NCBI GenBank assembly: GCA_938036155.1
Contig: CALHPA010000004.1
Coordinates: 1 to 64,000 of the forward strand
DNA length: 64,000 bases
Source: an uncultured bacterium
GTDB lineage: Bacteria > Patescibacteriota > Saccharimonadia > Saccharimonadales > Saccharimonadaceae
Direction of reading: 5' to 3'
A model generated the notes under the pieces. The model did no database searches and was not told the origin of the DNA. It was given only the letters and a program-made list of their open reading frames with translations. Made by a program: the position numbers and the translations under genes. Within the stretch, counting starts at the first letter, position 1, and every line of letters starts with the position of its first letter. Below, piece after piece: positions 53,431-60,936 of this stretch.

Positions 53431-53459
53431 ATAATAACACAAAAAAATATAAAAGTCAA
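53431..53459 (-). promoter_or_regulatory. Promoter of the 37-aa gene
   Basis: Minus strand TTGACT, 17-bp spacer, TATTAT with an extended TGT; predicted leader about 35 nt. Confidence 0.75.
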
Positions 53460-53522
53460 TACTTTTTTGAAAAAAACTTAAACATTTTCTTGATTTTCAT
53501 TCATGCTTATATTATAATTTAA

Positions 53523-54260
53523 ATGAAGCTTATGGATATTTGGATGATTTTACTGGTAGTGATTTTGGCAGCAATGGTGCATGCTAGTTTTCATTTGAGT
53601 ATTAGTGTTTTAACACTTTTGAGTGGGCATACTTTAAGCAAGAAGAAGTCGCATTTGCAGTTAACAAAATTGTCTATGTCTTTAGTCTTTGGCTCAGTTT
53701 TTGCGACTATTTTGATTTTTTCAACTTTTGCATATTTTGCTGGAATATTCTATGATATTGCATTTTCGAAAGTAGCTTGGGCGGTTTTGGCTGGTATTCT
53801 GGTTGCTGCTGGAATTTCAACTTGGATTTTTTATTATCGAAGGGGTAAAAATATACAAAACGGCACAGAGCTTTGGATTCCTCGTTCGATGGCGAAATTT
53901 CTTAATGAACGAGCGAGCAAGACTATTCATTCGGCTGAAGCTTTTTCGCTAGGAATTGTGAGTGTTTTGAGTGAAATATTGTTTTATTTTGCATCTTTGG
54001 CGATTTCGGCAATTTTAGCTTCACGTGTTTCACCAGCTATTCAGTTTGCTATTTTAGCAATTTATGTTTTAGTTTCTAATTTACCAATTTTTAGCATTGC
54101 TTGCATGATTTCTGGTGGACATCCAATTTCAGAGATTCAAGCTTGGCGGAATAGAAATAAGCGTTTTATGCAATTTTCAGCGGGTTTAGGGATGATAATT
54201 TTAGCGTTTATAACTAGTATTATAGTTTTTACACCAGAATTTTTAGGAGTTTCGTTATGA
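53523..54260 (+). CDS. Six-helix membrane protein, unknown function
   Basis: 245 aa with about six membrane helices and an internal charged loop (~residues 105-140). The first helix holds histidines (MVHASFHLSISVL) and a SGHTLSKKK turn, reminiscent of LysE/CcdA-like folds, but no family can be assigned. TATAAT ends 4 nt before the ATG. The stop overlaps the ATP-cone gene start (TGA within ATGA), so it is coupled with the two redox-related genes downstream. Confidence 0.75.
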   Translation: MKLMDIWMILLVVILAAMVHASFHLSISVLTLLSGHTLSKKKSHLQLTKLSMSLVFGSVFATILIFSTFAYFAGIFYDIAFSKVAWAVLAGILVAAGISTWIFYYRRGKNIQNGTELWIPRSMAKFLNERASKTIHSAEAFSLGIVSVLSEILFYFASLAISAILASRVSPAIQFAILAIYVLVSNLPIFSIACMISGGHPISEIQAWRNRNKRFMQFSAGLGMIILAFITSIIVFTPEFLGVSL

Positions 54261-54526
54261 GGATGGTTGTAAAATCTGGCGGAAAAGTTGAGAAATTTGA
54301 TTATAAAAAATTACAAAAATCCTTGAGTGAGACTTTCTTAATTGTTAGATCTCCAGAAGGGCAAAGTGATGAATTTATTCGAAAAACTCTTCTCGAATTT
54401 GCAAATTGGCAAAGAAATAAACCAGAAATTACAAGTGGTGATATTCGAATACAGACCGGATTAATTTTACAGAAAATTCATCCAGAGGCAGCATATATTT
54501 ATAAAAATTTCAAGAGCATAATTTAA
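54257..54526 (+). CDS. Stand-alone ATP-cone domain protein
   Basis: 89 aa matching the ATP-cone fold alone: VVKSGGKVEKFDYKKLQKSL at the N-terminus, ITSGDIRIQTGLILQ and HPEAAYIYKNF at the end. ATP-cones normally sit at the N-terminus of class I/III ribonucleotide reductase or in NrdR, where they sense ATP/dATP. Here there is no zinc ribbon and no reductase. It may be a free nucleotide sensor for its operon partners; function unknown. Confidence 0.82.
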   Translation: MRMVVKSGGKVEKFDYKKLQKSLSETFLIVRSPEGQSDEFIRKTLLEFANWQRNKPEITSGDIRIQTGLILQKIHPEAAYIYKNFKSII

Positions 54527-54536
54527 GGAGTGGGAA

Positions 54537-55910
54537 ATGGCTAAAAGAAAATTTGATTTTGATCTAATTGTTCTTGGAAGTGGAGCAGGTGGCTCGGCGG
54601 CGGCAAATATTGCAGCAAAAGCTGGTCTAAATGTTGCAATTGTTGAAAATGATCTTTTTGGTGGTGAATCGCCGAACTATAGTGATGTTCCGCGAGCAGC
54701 AATTTCGAAGGTTAAAAAAGCTTTTTTTGAGGCAAAAAAGGCTGAAAAAATGGGTTTACGTTCGGCAAATTTAACTTATAACTTTCCGATAATTTCCACC
54801 TGGAAAAAGATTGCGATCGAACGAACCGGAGCTCACGATAATCAAAAATTTTTCGAAAGTATGGGGATTAAAACTTTTCGTGGTGAAGCTAGATTTTTAA
54901 CTCCAAATGAGATTTCAATTAACCAAAAACACTATTCGGCAAAGAATTTCTTGATTGCGACTGGCTCGAGAATATCAATTCCAGACATTAAAAATATTGA
55001 AAATATGCGATACTATACGCCAAAAACAATTTTTGACATTGCTCGTCCACCTAAAAGTATTTTTATTGTTGGTGGTGGGGCTGAGGCGGTTGAGATTGCT
55101 CAAATTTTAGCTATTTTTGGTACGAAAGTTTATATTAGTGAAGTTTCGGCACGACTTTTACCAAAAGAAGATGAGGAGGTCGGGATTGCTCTTGAGAATA
55201 TTTTGGTTGAAGAAAATCAGGTTTATGTCTTACCGCAAACTCGAGTAGTAGCGGTGCAAAAAGATGGCCTAATGAAGCGAGTGATTTTTCAGCGAGGCGG
55301 AACTGAGAAATTCGTGCGCGTTGATGAGATTTTGATTATAGGTGAAAGAATACCGAATACAGATATTGGCTTAGAAAATGCTCATATTGATTTTTCGAAA
55401 GATGGAATTACTGTTAATGAATTTTCGCAGACTTCCATGAAGCATATTTTTGCGGTTGGCGGTGTGGTTAATCCACAAGCTCAAACGGCAGAAATTCTAC
55501 TTGAAAGCCGAACAGTTGCTCACAATATTCTACATTCACGTTCGAAAATTGAGGTAAAATTTCCACTTTCGCCTCGCACGATTTCAACTTGGCCAGAAAT
55601 TGCCACGGTTGGTTTAAATGAAGATGATTGTTTAAAAAGGGATTTAAAATATAAAACTGCAATTGCGCCACTTAATTTGATTGCAAAAAGCAATGTTGAG
55701 AATTTTAGTGGCGGATTTGCTAAAATTATTTGTGATAGGAAGGGAAGGATTATTGGTGGAAGCATTGTTTCGCCAGATGCAATAAGCTTAATTCCACAAA
55801 TTTCTTTAGCAATTCGAAATGAAATGACCGCTCATGATCTTGCAGAAATTCCACAACCATTTTTGAGCTGGAGCGAGATTATTCGTGTGGCGGCTCATAA
55901 AATTAAATAA
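54537..55910 (+). CDS. Pyridine nucleotide-disulfide oxidoreductase homologue without redox cysteines
   Basis: 457 aa with the class I flavoprotein reductase layout: FAD loop VLGSGAGGSAAANIA (about residues 13-27), NAD(P) loop VGGGAEAVEIAQ, IFAVGG second FAD motif and a dimerisation domain. The disulfide motif is lost: where the family has GGTCxNxxCxP, this has GGESPNYSDVP (Ser45, Asp50). The usual C-terminal His-Pro-x-x-x-Glu reads PQPFLSWSE, so the catalytic His is missing too. It cannot be a normal disulfide reductase; an NAD(P)H oxidase, quinone reductase or regulatory flavoprotein is possible. GGAGTGGG precedes the ATG. Confidence 0.88.
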   Translation: MAKRKFDFDLIVLGSGAGGSAAANIAAKAGLNVAIVENDLFGGESPNYSDVPRAAISKVKKAFFEAKKAEKMGLRSANLTYNFPIISTWKKIAIERTGAHDNQKFFESMGIKTFRGEARFLTPNEISINQKHYSAKNFLIATGSRISIPDIKNIENMRYYTPKTIFDIARPPKSIFIVGGGAEAVEIAQILAIFGTKVYISEVSARLLPKEDEEVGIALENILVEENQVYVLPQTRVVAVQKDGLMKRVIFQRGGTEKFVRVDEILIIGERIPNTDIGLENAHIDFSKDGITVNEFSQTSMKHIFAVGGVVNPQAQTAEILLESRTVAHNILHSRSKIEVKFPLSPRTISTWPEIATVGLNEDDCLKRDLKYKTAIAPLNLIAKSNVENFSGGFAKIICDRKGRIIGGSIVSPDAISLIPQISLAIRNEMTAHDLAEIPQPFLSWSEIIRVAAHKIK

Positions 55911-55914
55911 AACT

Positions 55915-55951
55915 AAACGCCTAAAAGTTAAAATGGGCGTTTTTATTTTTT
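55915..55951 (+). terminator. Intrinsic terminator
   Basis: AAACGCC pairs with GGCGTTT, followed by TTATTTTTT; ends the operon from 53523. Confidence 0.8.
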
Positions 55952-56020
55952 AAAATTTGAATTTTTTAGTAAAAAATGGTAAAATTAATACAGATTTACA
56001 GATAAAAATTAAGGAGAATT

Positions 56021-56728
56021 ATGGCTGGTCATAATAAATGGTCAAAGATTAAACGGCAGAAAGGCGCAAATGACGCAAAGCGTGGCGCAATTTTTACACG
56101 AATTGGTAATCAAATTGCGATTGCAGCTCGTGGTGGCGCTGATCCAGATATGAATCCAAGTTTGGCACTGGCAATTGAAAAAGCTCGCGCGGTGAATATG
56201 CCGAACGCGAATATTGAACGTGCAATTGCTCGGGCGGCAGATAAAAATGCAGCAGCACTCGAAGAAATTACTTATGAAGGTTATGGTCCGAATGGAATTG
56301 GTTTGATTATTGAAACCGCAACAGACAATCGTAATCGAACTTTTCCTGAAGTTAAGACTGCTTTAGTGAAAAATGGTGGCCGGATTGCTGACGCAGGTAG
56401 CGTGATGTTTCAGTTTACTCGCAAAGGTGTAATTTTAGTTGAAGCTACCGGTGAAGATGCTCTGCTTGAAATTCTCGATGCTGGTGCGGAAGATGCGGTT
56501 GAAGAAGATGGCGAAATTGTAGTTTATACAGATCAAAAAGATTTAATGAAAGTTCGAAAAGAACTAATTGAAAAAGGGTTAACCGTAAAAGAAGCTGAAC
56601 TTCAATATGTGCCAAACATGGAAGTTGAAATTACCGACGACGAAACGCGTGCGAAAGTTGAAAAACTTATGGACGCGCTTGATGATGTTGATGATGTGGT
56701 GAATGTTCACACGAACGCCAAGCTGTAA
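56021..56728 (+). CDS. yebC: YebC/TACO1-family protein
   Basis: 235 aa. MAGHNKWSKIKRQKGANDAKRGAIFTRI-type N-terminus, the GGADPDMNPSLALAIEKA segment and the acidic C-terminal domains identify the family. Members have been described both as DNA-binding regulators and as translation factors that help ribosomes with proline-rich stretches. TGGTAAAAT and AAGGAGAA lie upstream. Confidence 0.95.
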   Translation: MAGHNKWSKIKRQKGANDAKRGAIFTRIGNQIAIAARGGADPDMNPSLALAIEKARAVNMPNANIERAIARAADKNAAALEEITYEGYGPNGIGLIIETATDNRNRTFPEVKTALVKNGGRIADAGSVMFQFTRKGVILVEATGEDALLEILDAGAEDAVEEDGEIVVYTDQKDLMKVRKELIEKGLTVKEAELQYVPNMEVEITDDETRAKVEKLMDALDDVDDVVNVHTNAKL

Positions 56729-56731
56729 TTT

Positions 56732-56757
56732 ATAAGGGTGATGAGCCCTTATTTTTA
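56732..56757 (+). terminator. Intrinsic terminator after yebC
   Basis: ATAAGGG pairs with CCCTTAT across TGATGAG, followed by TTTTTAT. Confidence 0.75.
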
Positions 56758-56768
56758 TAGGAGGAATT

Positions 56769-57467
56769 ATATTTAATTTAATTTTTAATAAAAGCTTTTC
56801 AGAAGAAACGCAAGAAAAAATAAAGTCAGATTTTATTGAAGCTAAAGAATATTTTTCGAAGTATTATGATTTTTCGAAAAAAGAAATTGATATTTATTTT
56901 TCAGACATATCTAGGATGAAAAAAGAAGATATTTCTGAAATATTAAAAATTGAAAAAGTTTCAGGTCTTTCAATGTCTGGATATGGAGCTCTAATACTTG
57001 AGTTTTTTGATACTGAATATTCAAAAAATATATTTTTAAAATTAATTTTTCATGAGCTCAACCATGAATTTAGATGTCAAACTTTACCAACACCTAACAA
57101 TATCTGGGGTGATACTATTCTTGAAGGTTTAGCTCTGAATTTTGAAAAACAAGCAGCTAATGAATTAGGGTATGAATTAAAATTTTTGACCGATTATTAC
57201 GATAGGCCTGATGAAGACAAGCTAAAATGGGGATTGAAGAGAATTATTGAAATCGCAAAAAATAAGGAGAAGATAAATCGCTACAATTGGTATTTTAATC
57301 ACTTTGGAAATGATTCAAGTTTGCCTACGAATTTTGTTTATAGAGTCGGAGAATTTTTAATTTCAAAATATTGTGAAAAATACAGAATTAGACCAAGCGA
57401 TGCGCTTAAAATTACAAATGAAGAATTTGAAGATTTTGCGAAAAAGGAGATTTTGTGCGAAAAATAA
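56769..57467 (+). CDS. Putative DUF2268-like metalloprotease, apparent ATA start
   Basis: A zinc-protease-like protein: IFHELNHEFRCQ holds the HExxH motif and DTILEGLALNFEKQ the downstream Glu, as in DUF2268 gluzincins. The first ATG (56916) has no usable ribosome-binding site, and the frame is open and protein-like for 49 codons before it (for example NKSFSEETQEKIK, KKEIDIYFSDIS). AGGAGG (56759-56764) precedes an in-frame ATA at 56769 with no ATG, GTG or TTG at the right distance. I therefore call 233 codons from ATA, with 56916 as the conservative start (183 aa). The start could also reflect a recent point mutation. It overlaps the next gene by 13 bp. Confidence 0.65.
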   Translation: MFNLIFNKSFSEETQEKIKSDFIEAKEYFSKYYDFSKKEIDIYFSDISRMKKEDISEILKIEKVSGLSMSGYGALILEFFDTEYSKNIFLKLIFHELNHEFRCQTLPTPNNIWGDTILEGLALNFEKQAANELGYELKFLTDYYDRPDEDKLKWGLKRIIEIAKNKEKINRYNWYFNHFGNDSSLPTNFVYRVGEFLISKYCEKYRIRPSDALKITNEEFEDFAKKEILCEK

Positions 57468-58078
57468 TTCTTGGTAGCCTAAAAAATGATTCAGAGAGAA
57501 CTAAGCAAATTCGAAAAGCTTATCGAAAAGCACGCGCAAAAATTATTCGGGAGTTTGATTTATCTAATTTTGATTATGATGTTGTTTTTGCAAGTTGGCG
57601 TGATTCTGGCGAATATGGTTTTTGGTGGTATATTGATTTTGGCTATATCCGTTTAAATATTGGTGTTGACAAGATTTTATTTCAAAATGCTCTATATGAG
57701 GGGATTTGTGAAGGTTTTTCCCATAATTTTGTAGCAGATTCGACGGATTTTAATAATGGATTCTCGAAAAAAATAATTCGGAATGCTTATGCTGCGGATT
57801 TTTTAGGTTGGAAATACGAAGAAAAATACTCATTAGATAATCTTTCTGAAGATAACTTACTAAAAATAAAAGACGCCTTAAATGGTAAAATAGACGAAGA
57901 TTGGCTATGGAGTAGACATAATGGATGGCATTTTTATGGGTTTTCAAAGAAATATTTTGAAAGCTTGGGGATTTCACGGAAAGATATTTTAAAGCTTAAA
58001 GAGAATGAATTTAATATGGAGCTAATTTCTAAAATTGAAAAATTACTTGAAGATTATAGAAAATCGAAATTCGAATGA
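57455..58078 (+). CDS. Companion of the putative metalloprotease, unknown function
   Basis: 207 aa from a GTG start with AAAAGGAG upstream. Not recognised, but its layout echoes the previous protein: a charged N-terminal helix, then LYEGICEGFSHNFVAD, which aligns loosely with the partner's EGLALNFEKQA region although the HExxH is missing. It may be a diverged, inactive paralogue. It is soluble, aromatic-rich (SRHNGWHFYGFSKKYF) and translated in overlap with its partner. Confidence 0.65.
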   Translation: MRKIILGSLKNDSERTKQIRKAYRKARAKIIREFDLSNFDYDVVFASWRDSGEYGFWWYIDFGYIRLNIGVDKILFQNALYEGICEGFSHNFVADSTDFNNGFSKKIIRNAYAADFLGWKYEEKYSLDNLSEDNLLKIKDALNGKIDEDWLWSRHNGWHFYGFSKKYFESLGISRKDILKLKENEFNMELISKIEKLLEDYRKSKFE

Positions 58079-58133
58079 AATTTCTGAGTAAGAGATCTTT
58101 GACGAAATCCAGAAAATATAGTATAATTTTAAA

Positions 58134-58862
58134 ATGAATAATCTCGAATTTCTTGTAAAAAATTATCAAACACCGCCTGAAGCTATTACTCTAGTTGAAA
58201 ATTCTCGCATTTTATTACTTGCGGGAATTTCTGGCGCCGGAAAAGACACAACCAAAAAACATCTTTTAAAAAATGAAGAATATCGTGATATTGTCAGTCA
58301 CACAACGCGCCAGCCTCGTAAAAATAATGGTAAAATTGAACAAAATGGCATTGACTACAATTTTATTTCGATTGAAAAGGCTGAAGAAATGCTTAGAAAT
58401 CGTGAATTTATTGAAGCAAAATTTGTTCACGGAAAGATTTATGGTACAAGCATTGCAGAGATCGAAAAAGCCAACCAAAACGGGCAGATTTCTGTAACAG
58501 ATATTGATATTCAAGGAATTGCAGAATATAAAAAAATGAGCGATCGGGTAGTGGCAGTCTTTATTTTACCGCCGGATTTTGAAACTTGGCGTGCAAGATT
58601 TGCGAACCGATATTCAAGTGCGGAGGAATTCGAAAAAGATTTTAAAAAACGTTTGCCTGAGGCAATTTCTTCACTGGAACAAGCTCTCGAAGTGCCATAT
58701 TTTCACTTTATTTTAAATGATGATTTTCGAAATACAGCGCGAATTATTGATCAAATTATGCATCAAGATGTTGAGTTTAATTATAAAGATATCGAGGTGC
58801 GTGTGCGAGCAAGAAAACTTTTGGAAGATATTAAAGCTAAATTCTTAGAATTATCGAAATAG
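58134..58862 (+). CDS. Guanylate kinase-like protein, divergent
   Basis: 242 aa. P-loop GISGAGKDT (about residues 32-40) instead of the usual GPSGVGKST, the SHTTRQPR GMP-binding strand, DYNFISIEKAEEML and the TDIDIQG motif all match guanylate kinase; the C-terminus is longer than normal by about 40 residues. GMP phosphorylation is likely. TATAAT ends 6 nt before the ATG, so the message is predicted to be leaderless. Confidence 0.82.
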   Translation: MNNLEFLVKNYQTPPEAITLVENSRILLLAGISGAGKDTTKKHLLKNEEYRDIVSHTTRQPRKNNGKIEQNGIDYNFISIEKAEEMLRNREFIEAKFVHGKIYGTSIAEIEKANQNGQISVTDIDIQGIAEYKKMSDRVVAVFILPPDFETWRARFANRYSSAEEFEKDFKKRLPEAISSLEQALEVPYFHFILNDDFRNTARIIDQIMHQDVEFNYKDIEVRVRARKLLEDIKAKFLELSK

Positions 58863-58865
58863 ACT

Positions 58866-58892
58866 AAAAGAAAAACCCGCATTTGCGGGTTT
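58866..58892. terminator. Bidirectional intrinsic terminator
   Basis: AAACCCGCA/TGCGGGTTT hairpin; the longer T-tract is on the minus strand (TTTTTCTTTT), which supports a minus-strand transcript from the 68-aa gene. Confidence 0.78.
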
Positions 58893-58972
58893 AGAAGAGT
58901 TATGGTCTGTAGAATATTACTTTATCTGTTTTTTCATTAATATTTATCTTTGGCCCTGCAACCAGTACATTT

Positions 58973-59179
58973 TTATAAATACTGGATATGAGGCATGTGG
59001 ACCGCTGGTAGAATGTTTATCCGTTCAGCATCAATAGTCCATCCTTTTGGTAGGATTAAGTTACGAAAATCTAAAGCATTAGATAATATTAAATAACCTT
59101 CACGGTTAGCGCTTGTCCCAAAAACCATTTTTGTTTTAGGGTTTAATTGCATCATTTCGTTTTTCTTGAGTTTAGCCAT
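58973..59179 (-). CDS. Small protein (68 aa), unknown function
   Basis: Begins MAKLKKNEMMQLNPKTKMVF and reads as a compact alpha/beta domain (SANREGYLILSNALDFRNLILP) ending in HMPHIQYL. No membrane segment. The ribosome-binding site is weak (GTGAGAAA), but a -10-like TATAAT upstream, a structured leader and a downstream terminator on the same strand support it. The 130-nt leader holds the 15-bp inverted repeat at 59235-59291. Confidence 0.55.
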   Translation of the reverse strand: MAKLKKNEMMQLNPKTKMVFGTSANREGYLILSNALDFRNLILPKGWTIDAERINILPAVHMPHIQYL

Positions 59180-59234
59180 TTTTTCTCACATTTCATTCGC
59201 TCATATTGGCGAAATCCTTTCGTTATTTTGGCGG

Positions 59235-59291
59235 TTTTCATTTTCGCAGGCGAGATTTCATATATTGAAAACCCATCTGCGAAAATGAAAA
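59235..59291. repeat. Perfect 15-bp inverted repeat with 27-bp spacer
   Basis: Left arm 59235-59249 (TTTTCATTTTCGCAG), right arm 59277-59291 (its exact complement). The spacer holds a second small palindrome, TTTCA-TATAT-TGAAA. It lies in the leader of the minus-strand 68-aa gene and 84 bp before the CIRCE element. No T-tract follows either arm closely, so it is not a standard terminator. Confidence 0.9.
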
Positions 59292-59374
59292 TCTAGAAAA
59301 ATGAATGGATAATATTATAGATTATAGATAACTCTTCTTTTTAAAGCTGCAATACAATACGTAAAAATACATAA

Positions 59375-59401
59375 TTAGCACTCTATTGACCTAAGTGCTA
59401 A
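59375..59401. promoter_or_regulatory. CIRCE operator (HrcA binding site)
   Basis: TTAGCACTC-N9-AAGTGCTAA; 17 of 18 arm bases match the CIRCE consensus. It lies immediately upstream of hrcA and the -35 hexamer sits inside its spacer. Confidence 0.95.
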
Positions 59402-59414
59402 TTTATGCTAGACT
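59386..59414 (+). promoter_or_regulatory. hrcA-grpE promoter
   Basis: TTGACC (59386-59391, within CIRCE), 17-bp spacer, TAGACT (59409-59414) with an extended TGC. The predicted start is the A of the hrcA ATG, 7 nt downstream of the -10. Confidence 0.75.
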
Positions 59415-59420
59415 AATAGT

Positions 59421-60164
59421 ATGAATATTACACCACGACAAACGCAAATTTTGGTAGCAATCATTGAGCAATACGCTGAAGTTGCCAGCCCTGTTGGAAG
59501 TGTGACTTTAGCAAAGCTTTTTGGTGTTTCAAGTGCAACAATTCGTTCTGAAATGGCAAAACTTGAAGACTTAGGGCTAATTACGCAACCGCACACTTCT
59601 GCTGGGCGAATTCCAACTGATAAAGGTTATCGATTTTATGTGAATCGCTTAACTGCTCAAAGTGAGGGTGAAGATGAACAAATTTTGCTAAACGCTAATA
59701 ATTCGAAAGATAGTTTGCGTGGATTTCGGGCGATTTCATCACGGGTTTCAGCTCAGAATGACCGCGCTGACCATGCAATTCGTTCAGCAGTAGATTCTTT
59801 AGTTGAGCTTACAGGCAATCTTGGTCTTGCTACAATTGGCGATCAGCTCTATATTAATGGAATTTATAATCTTTTTTCTCAACCTGAATTTGAAAGTGGC
59901 GAAGCGGTGCAGTCGGTTGCGCAACTGCTTGATAATCTTGAACCGTGGCTTCGTGAAGTTACTCCAAATGAGCCGCTTAACGTTTATATCGGTAGTGAAA
60001 ATCCAATTGGCAAAAGTTCTGGCGCGAGTTTGATAATTTCGAAATTCGAAAGTCCATTTTCAGAAAATTCTTACATTGGCGTGCTCGGGCCAACTCGCCA
60101 AAATTACGGAAAAGTGGTGCGATTGGTTCAAAAAACCGGTGAATTTTTAGAAGAGATTTTATAA
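59421..60164 (+). CDS. hrcA: Heat-inducible repressor HrcA
   Basis: Represses chaperone genes by binding CIRCE. 247 aa, about 90 residues shorter than typical HrcA (~340). N-terminal winged helix: ITPRQTQILVAIIEQYAEVASPVGS and SSATIRSEMAKLEDLGLITQPHTSAGRIPTDKGYRFYV, the family signature. The GAF-like and dimerisation regions are shortened. The CIRCE site in front indicates autoregulation. grpE follows after 15 bp. Confidence 0.94.
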   Translation: MNITPRQTQILVAIIEQYAEVASPVGSVTLAKLFGVSSATIRSEMAKLEDLGLITQPHTSAGRIPTDKGYRFYVNRLTAQSEGEDEQILLNANNSKDSLRGFRAISSRVSAQNDRADHAIRSAVDSLVELTGNLGLATIGDQLYINGIYNLFSQPEFESGEAVQSVAQLLDNLEPWLREVTPNEPLNVYIGSENPIGKSSGASLIISKFESPFSENSYIGVLGPTRQNYGKVVRLVQKTGEFLEEIL

Positions 60165-60179
60165 ATTAAGGAGGAAAAG

Positions 60180-60707
60180 ATGGAAGAAAATAATGTAGCA
60201 AAAAATCAAGATAATACAAAAGAAAAGAAGCAATCAGGATTTTTTAAAAAAGATCCAAAGTGCGAAAAGCTTCAAGCAGAGAATTCAGAATTAAAAAATG
60301 ATTTGCAGCGCACGCGTGCTGATTTTGAGAATTATCGTAAAAATGTTGAAAGTCGAATTTCGAATGCGCAAAATCTAGGCGAAAAGAAAGCTATTTTGGC
60401 GTTAATTCCAATGATTGATGATATTGAAAGAGCGATTTCGCATTTGCCGTCGGATCTAGCGGAAAATTCTTGGGCGCAAAATGTGGTTAAAATGAGCAAA
60501 AATTTGGAAAAAAATCTTTCAAAGCTTGGAGTTGAAAAGATCAATTCTTCGAACGGTGCCATTTTTAATCCAGAACTTCATGAGGCGATTCAATTCGATG
60601 AAGAATCTGACGGTGAAGAAGAAGTTATTGCTGAAGAACTTCGAGCTGGTTATACTTTAAAGGGCGAAGTTTTGCGAGCAGCAATGGTAAAAGTTGGGCG
60701 AAAGTAA
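60180..60707 (+). CDS. grpE: Nucleotide exchange factor GrpE
   Basis: Co-chaperone that releases ADP from DnaK. 175 aa: charged N-terminus, long coiled coil (LQAENSELKNDLQRTRADF, ENYRKNVESRI) and the C-terminal beta domain (NPELHEAIQFDEESDG, LRAGYTLKGEVLRAAMVKVG). AAGGAGG upstream. dnaK and dnaJ, usual neighbours, do not follow in this window. Confidence 0.95.
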   Translation: MEENNVAKNQDNTKEKKQSGFFKKDPKCEKLQAENSELKNDLQRTRADFENYRKNVESRISNAQNLGEKKAILALIPMIDDIERAISHLPSDLAENSWAQNVVKMSKNLEKNLSKLGVEKINSSNGAIFNPELHEAIQFDEESDGEEEVIAEELRAGYTLKGEVLRAAMVKVGRK

Positions 60708-60715
60708 TTTTATCG

Positions 60716-60744
60716 TTGACATAATGTGATTAATATGATATTAT
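60716..60744 (+). promoter_or_regulatory. Promoter of candidate small RNA
   Basis: TTGACA, 17-bp spacer, TATTAT with an extended TGA: one of the strongest promoters in the window. Confidence 0.75.
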
Positions 60745-60750
60745 TATGAA

Positions 60751-60887
60751 CGTTAACCCGTTTCACCTTACTATAGAAGGTTGGGACTCGCGGGTTATCC
60801 TAATAATAAATAGAAATTAGAGTCAGTATTTTTCTTTTTCTTGGAGGAGCTTTATTCTCGCTAAGCCGTCTAATATTAGGCGGTTTT
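60751..60887 (+). ncRNA. Candidate structured small RNA or leader
   Basis: About 137 nt between a consensus promoter and an intrinsic terminator, with no ATG reading frame. The 5' half folds as TAACCCG (60753-60759 region) against CGGGTTA with a nested CCTT/AAGG stem. The middle is A/T-rich, followed by TTGGAGGAG, a Shine-Dalgarno-like run before the terminator. I cannot match it to 6S, SRP, tmRNA or a known riboswitch. It could be a free-standing sRNA or an attenuator for the phosphoketolase gene 50 nt downstream. Confidence 0.6.
60861..60887 (+). terminator. Intrinsic terminator of the candidate small RNA
   Basis: CCGTCTAA pairs with TTAGGCGG (one G-T), followed by TTTTT. Confidence 0.82.
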
Positions 60888-60936
60888 TAATTTTAAAAAC
60901 TTTAAAATTAAGCATAAATATGATAAAATATAACGT

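Noticed and set aside
58134..58862. Toxin-like or ABC P-loop protein instead of guanylate kinase
   Set aside because: Beyond the altered P-loop, the SHTTRQPR, DYNFIS and TDIDIQG motifs match guanylate kinase in order and spacing.
60751..60887. SRP (4.5S) RNA or 6S RNA identity for the candidate RNA
   Set aside because: The conserved SRP tip sequence (GGAAGGNAGCA type) is absent, and there is no long central bulge flanked by helices as in 6S.
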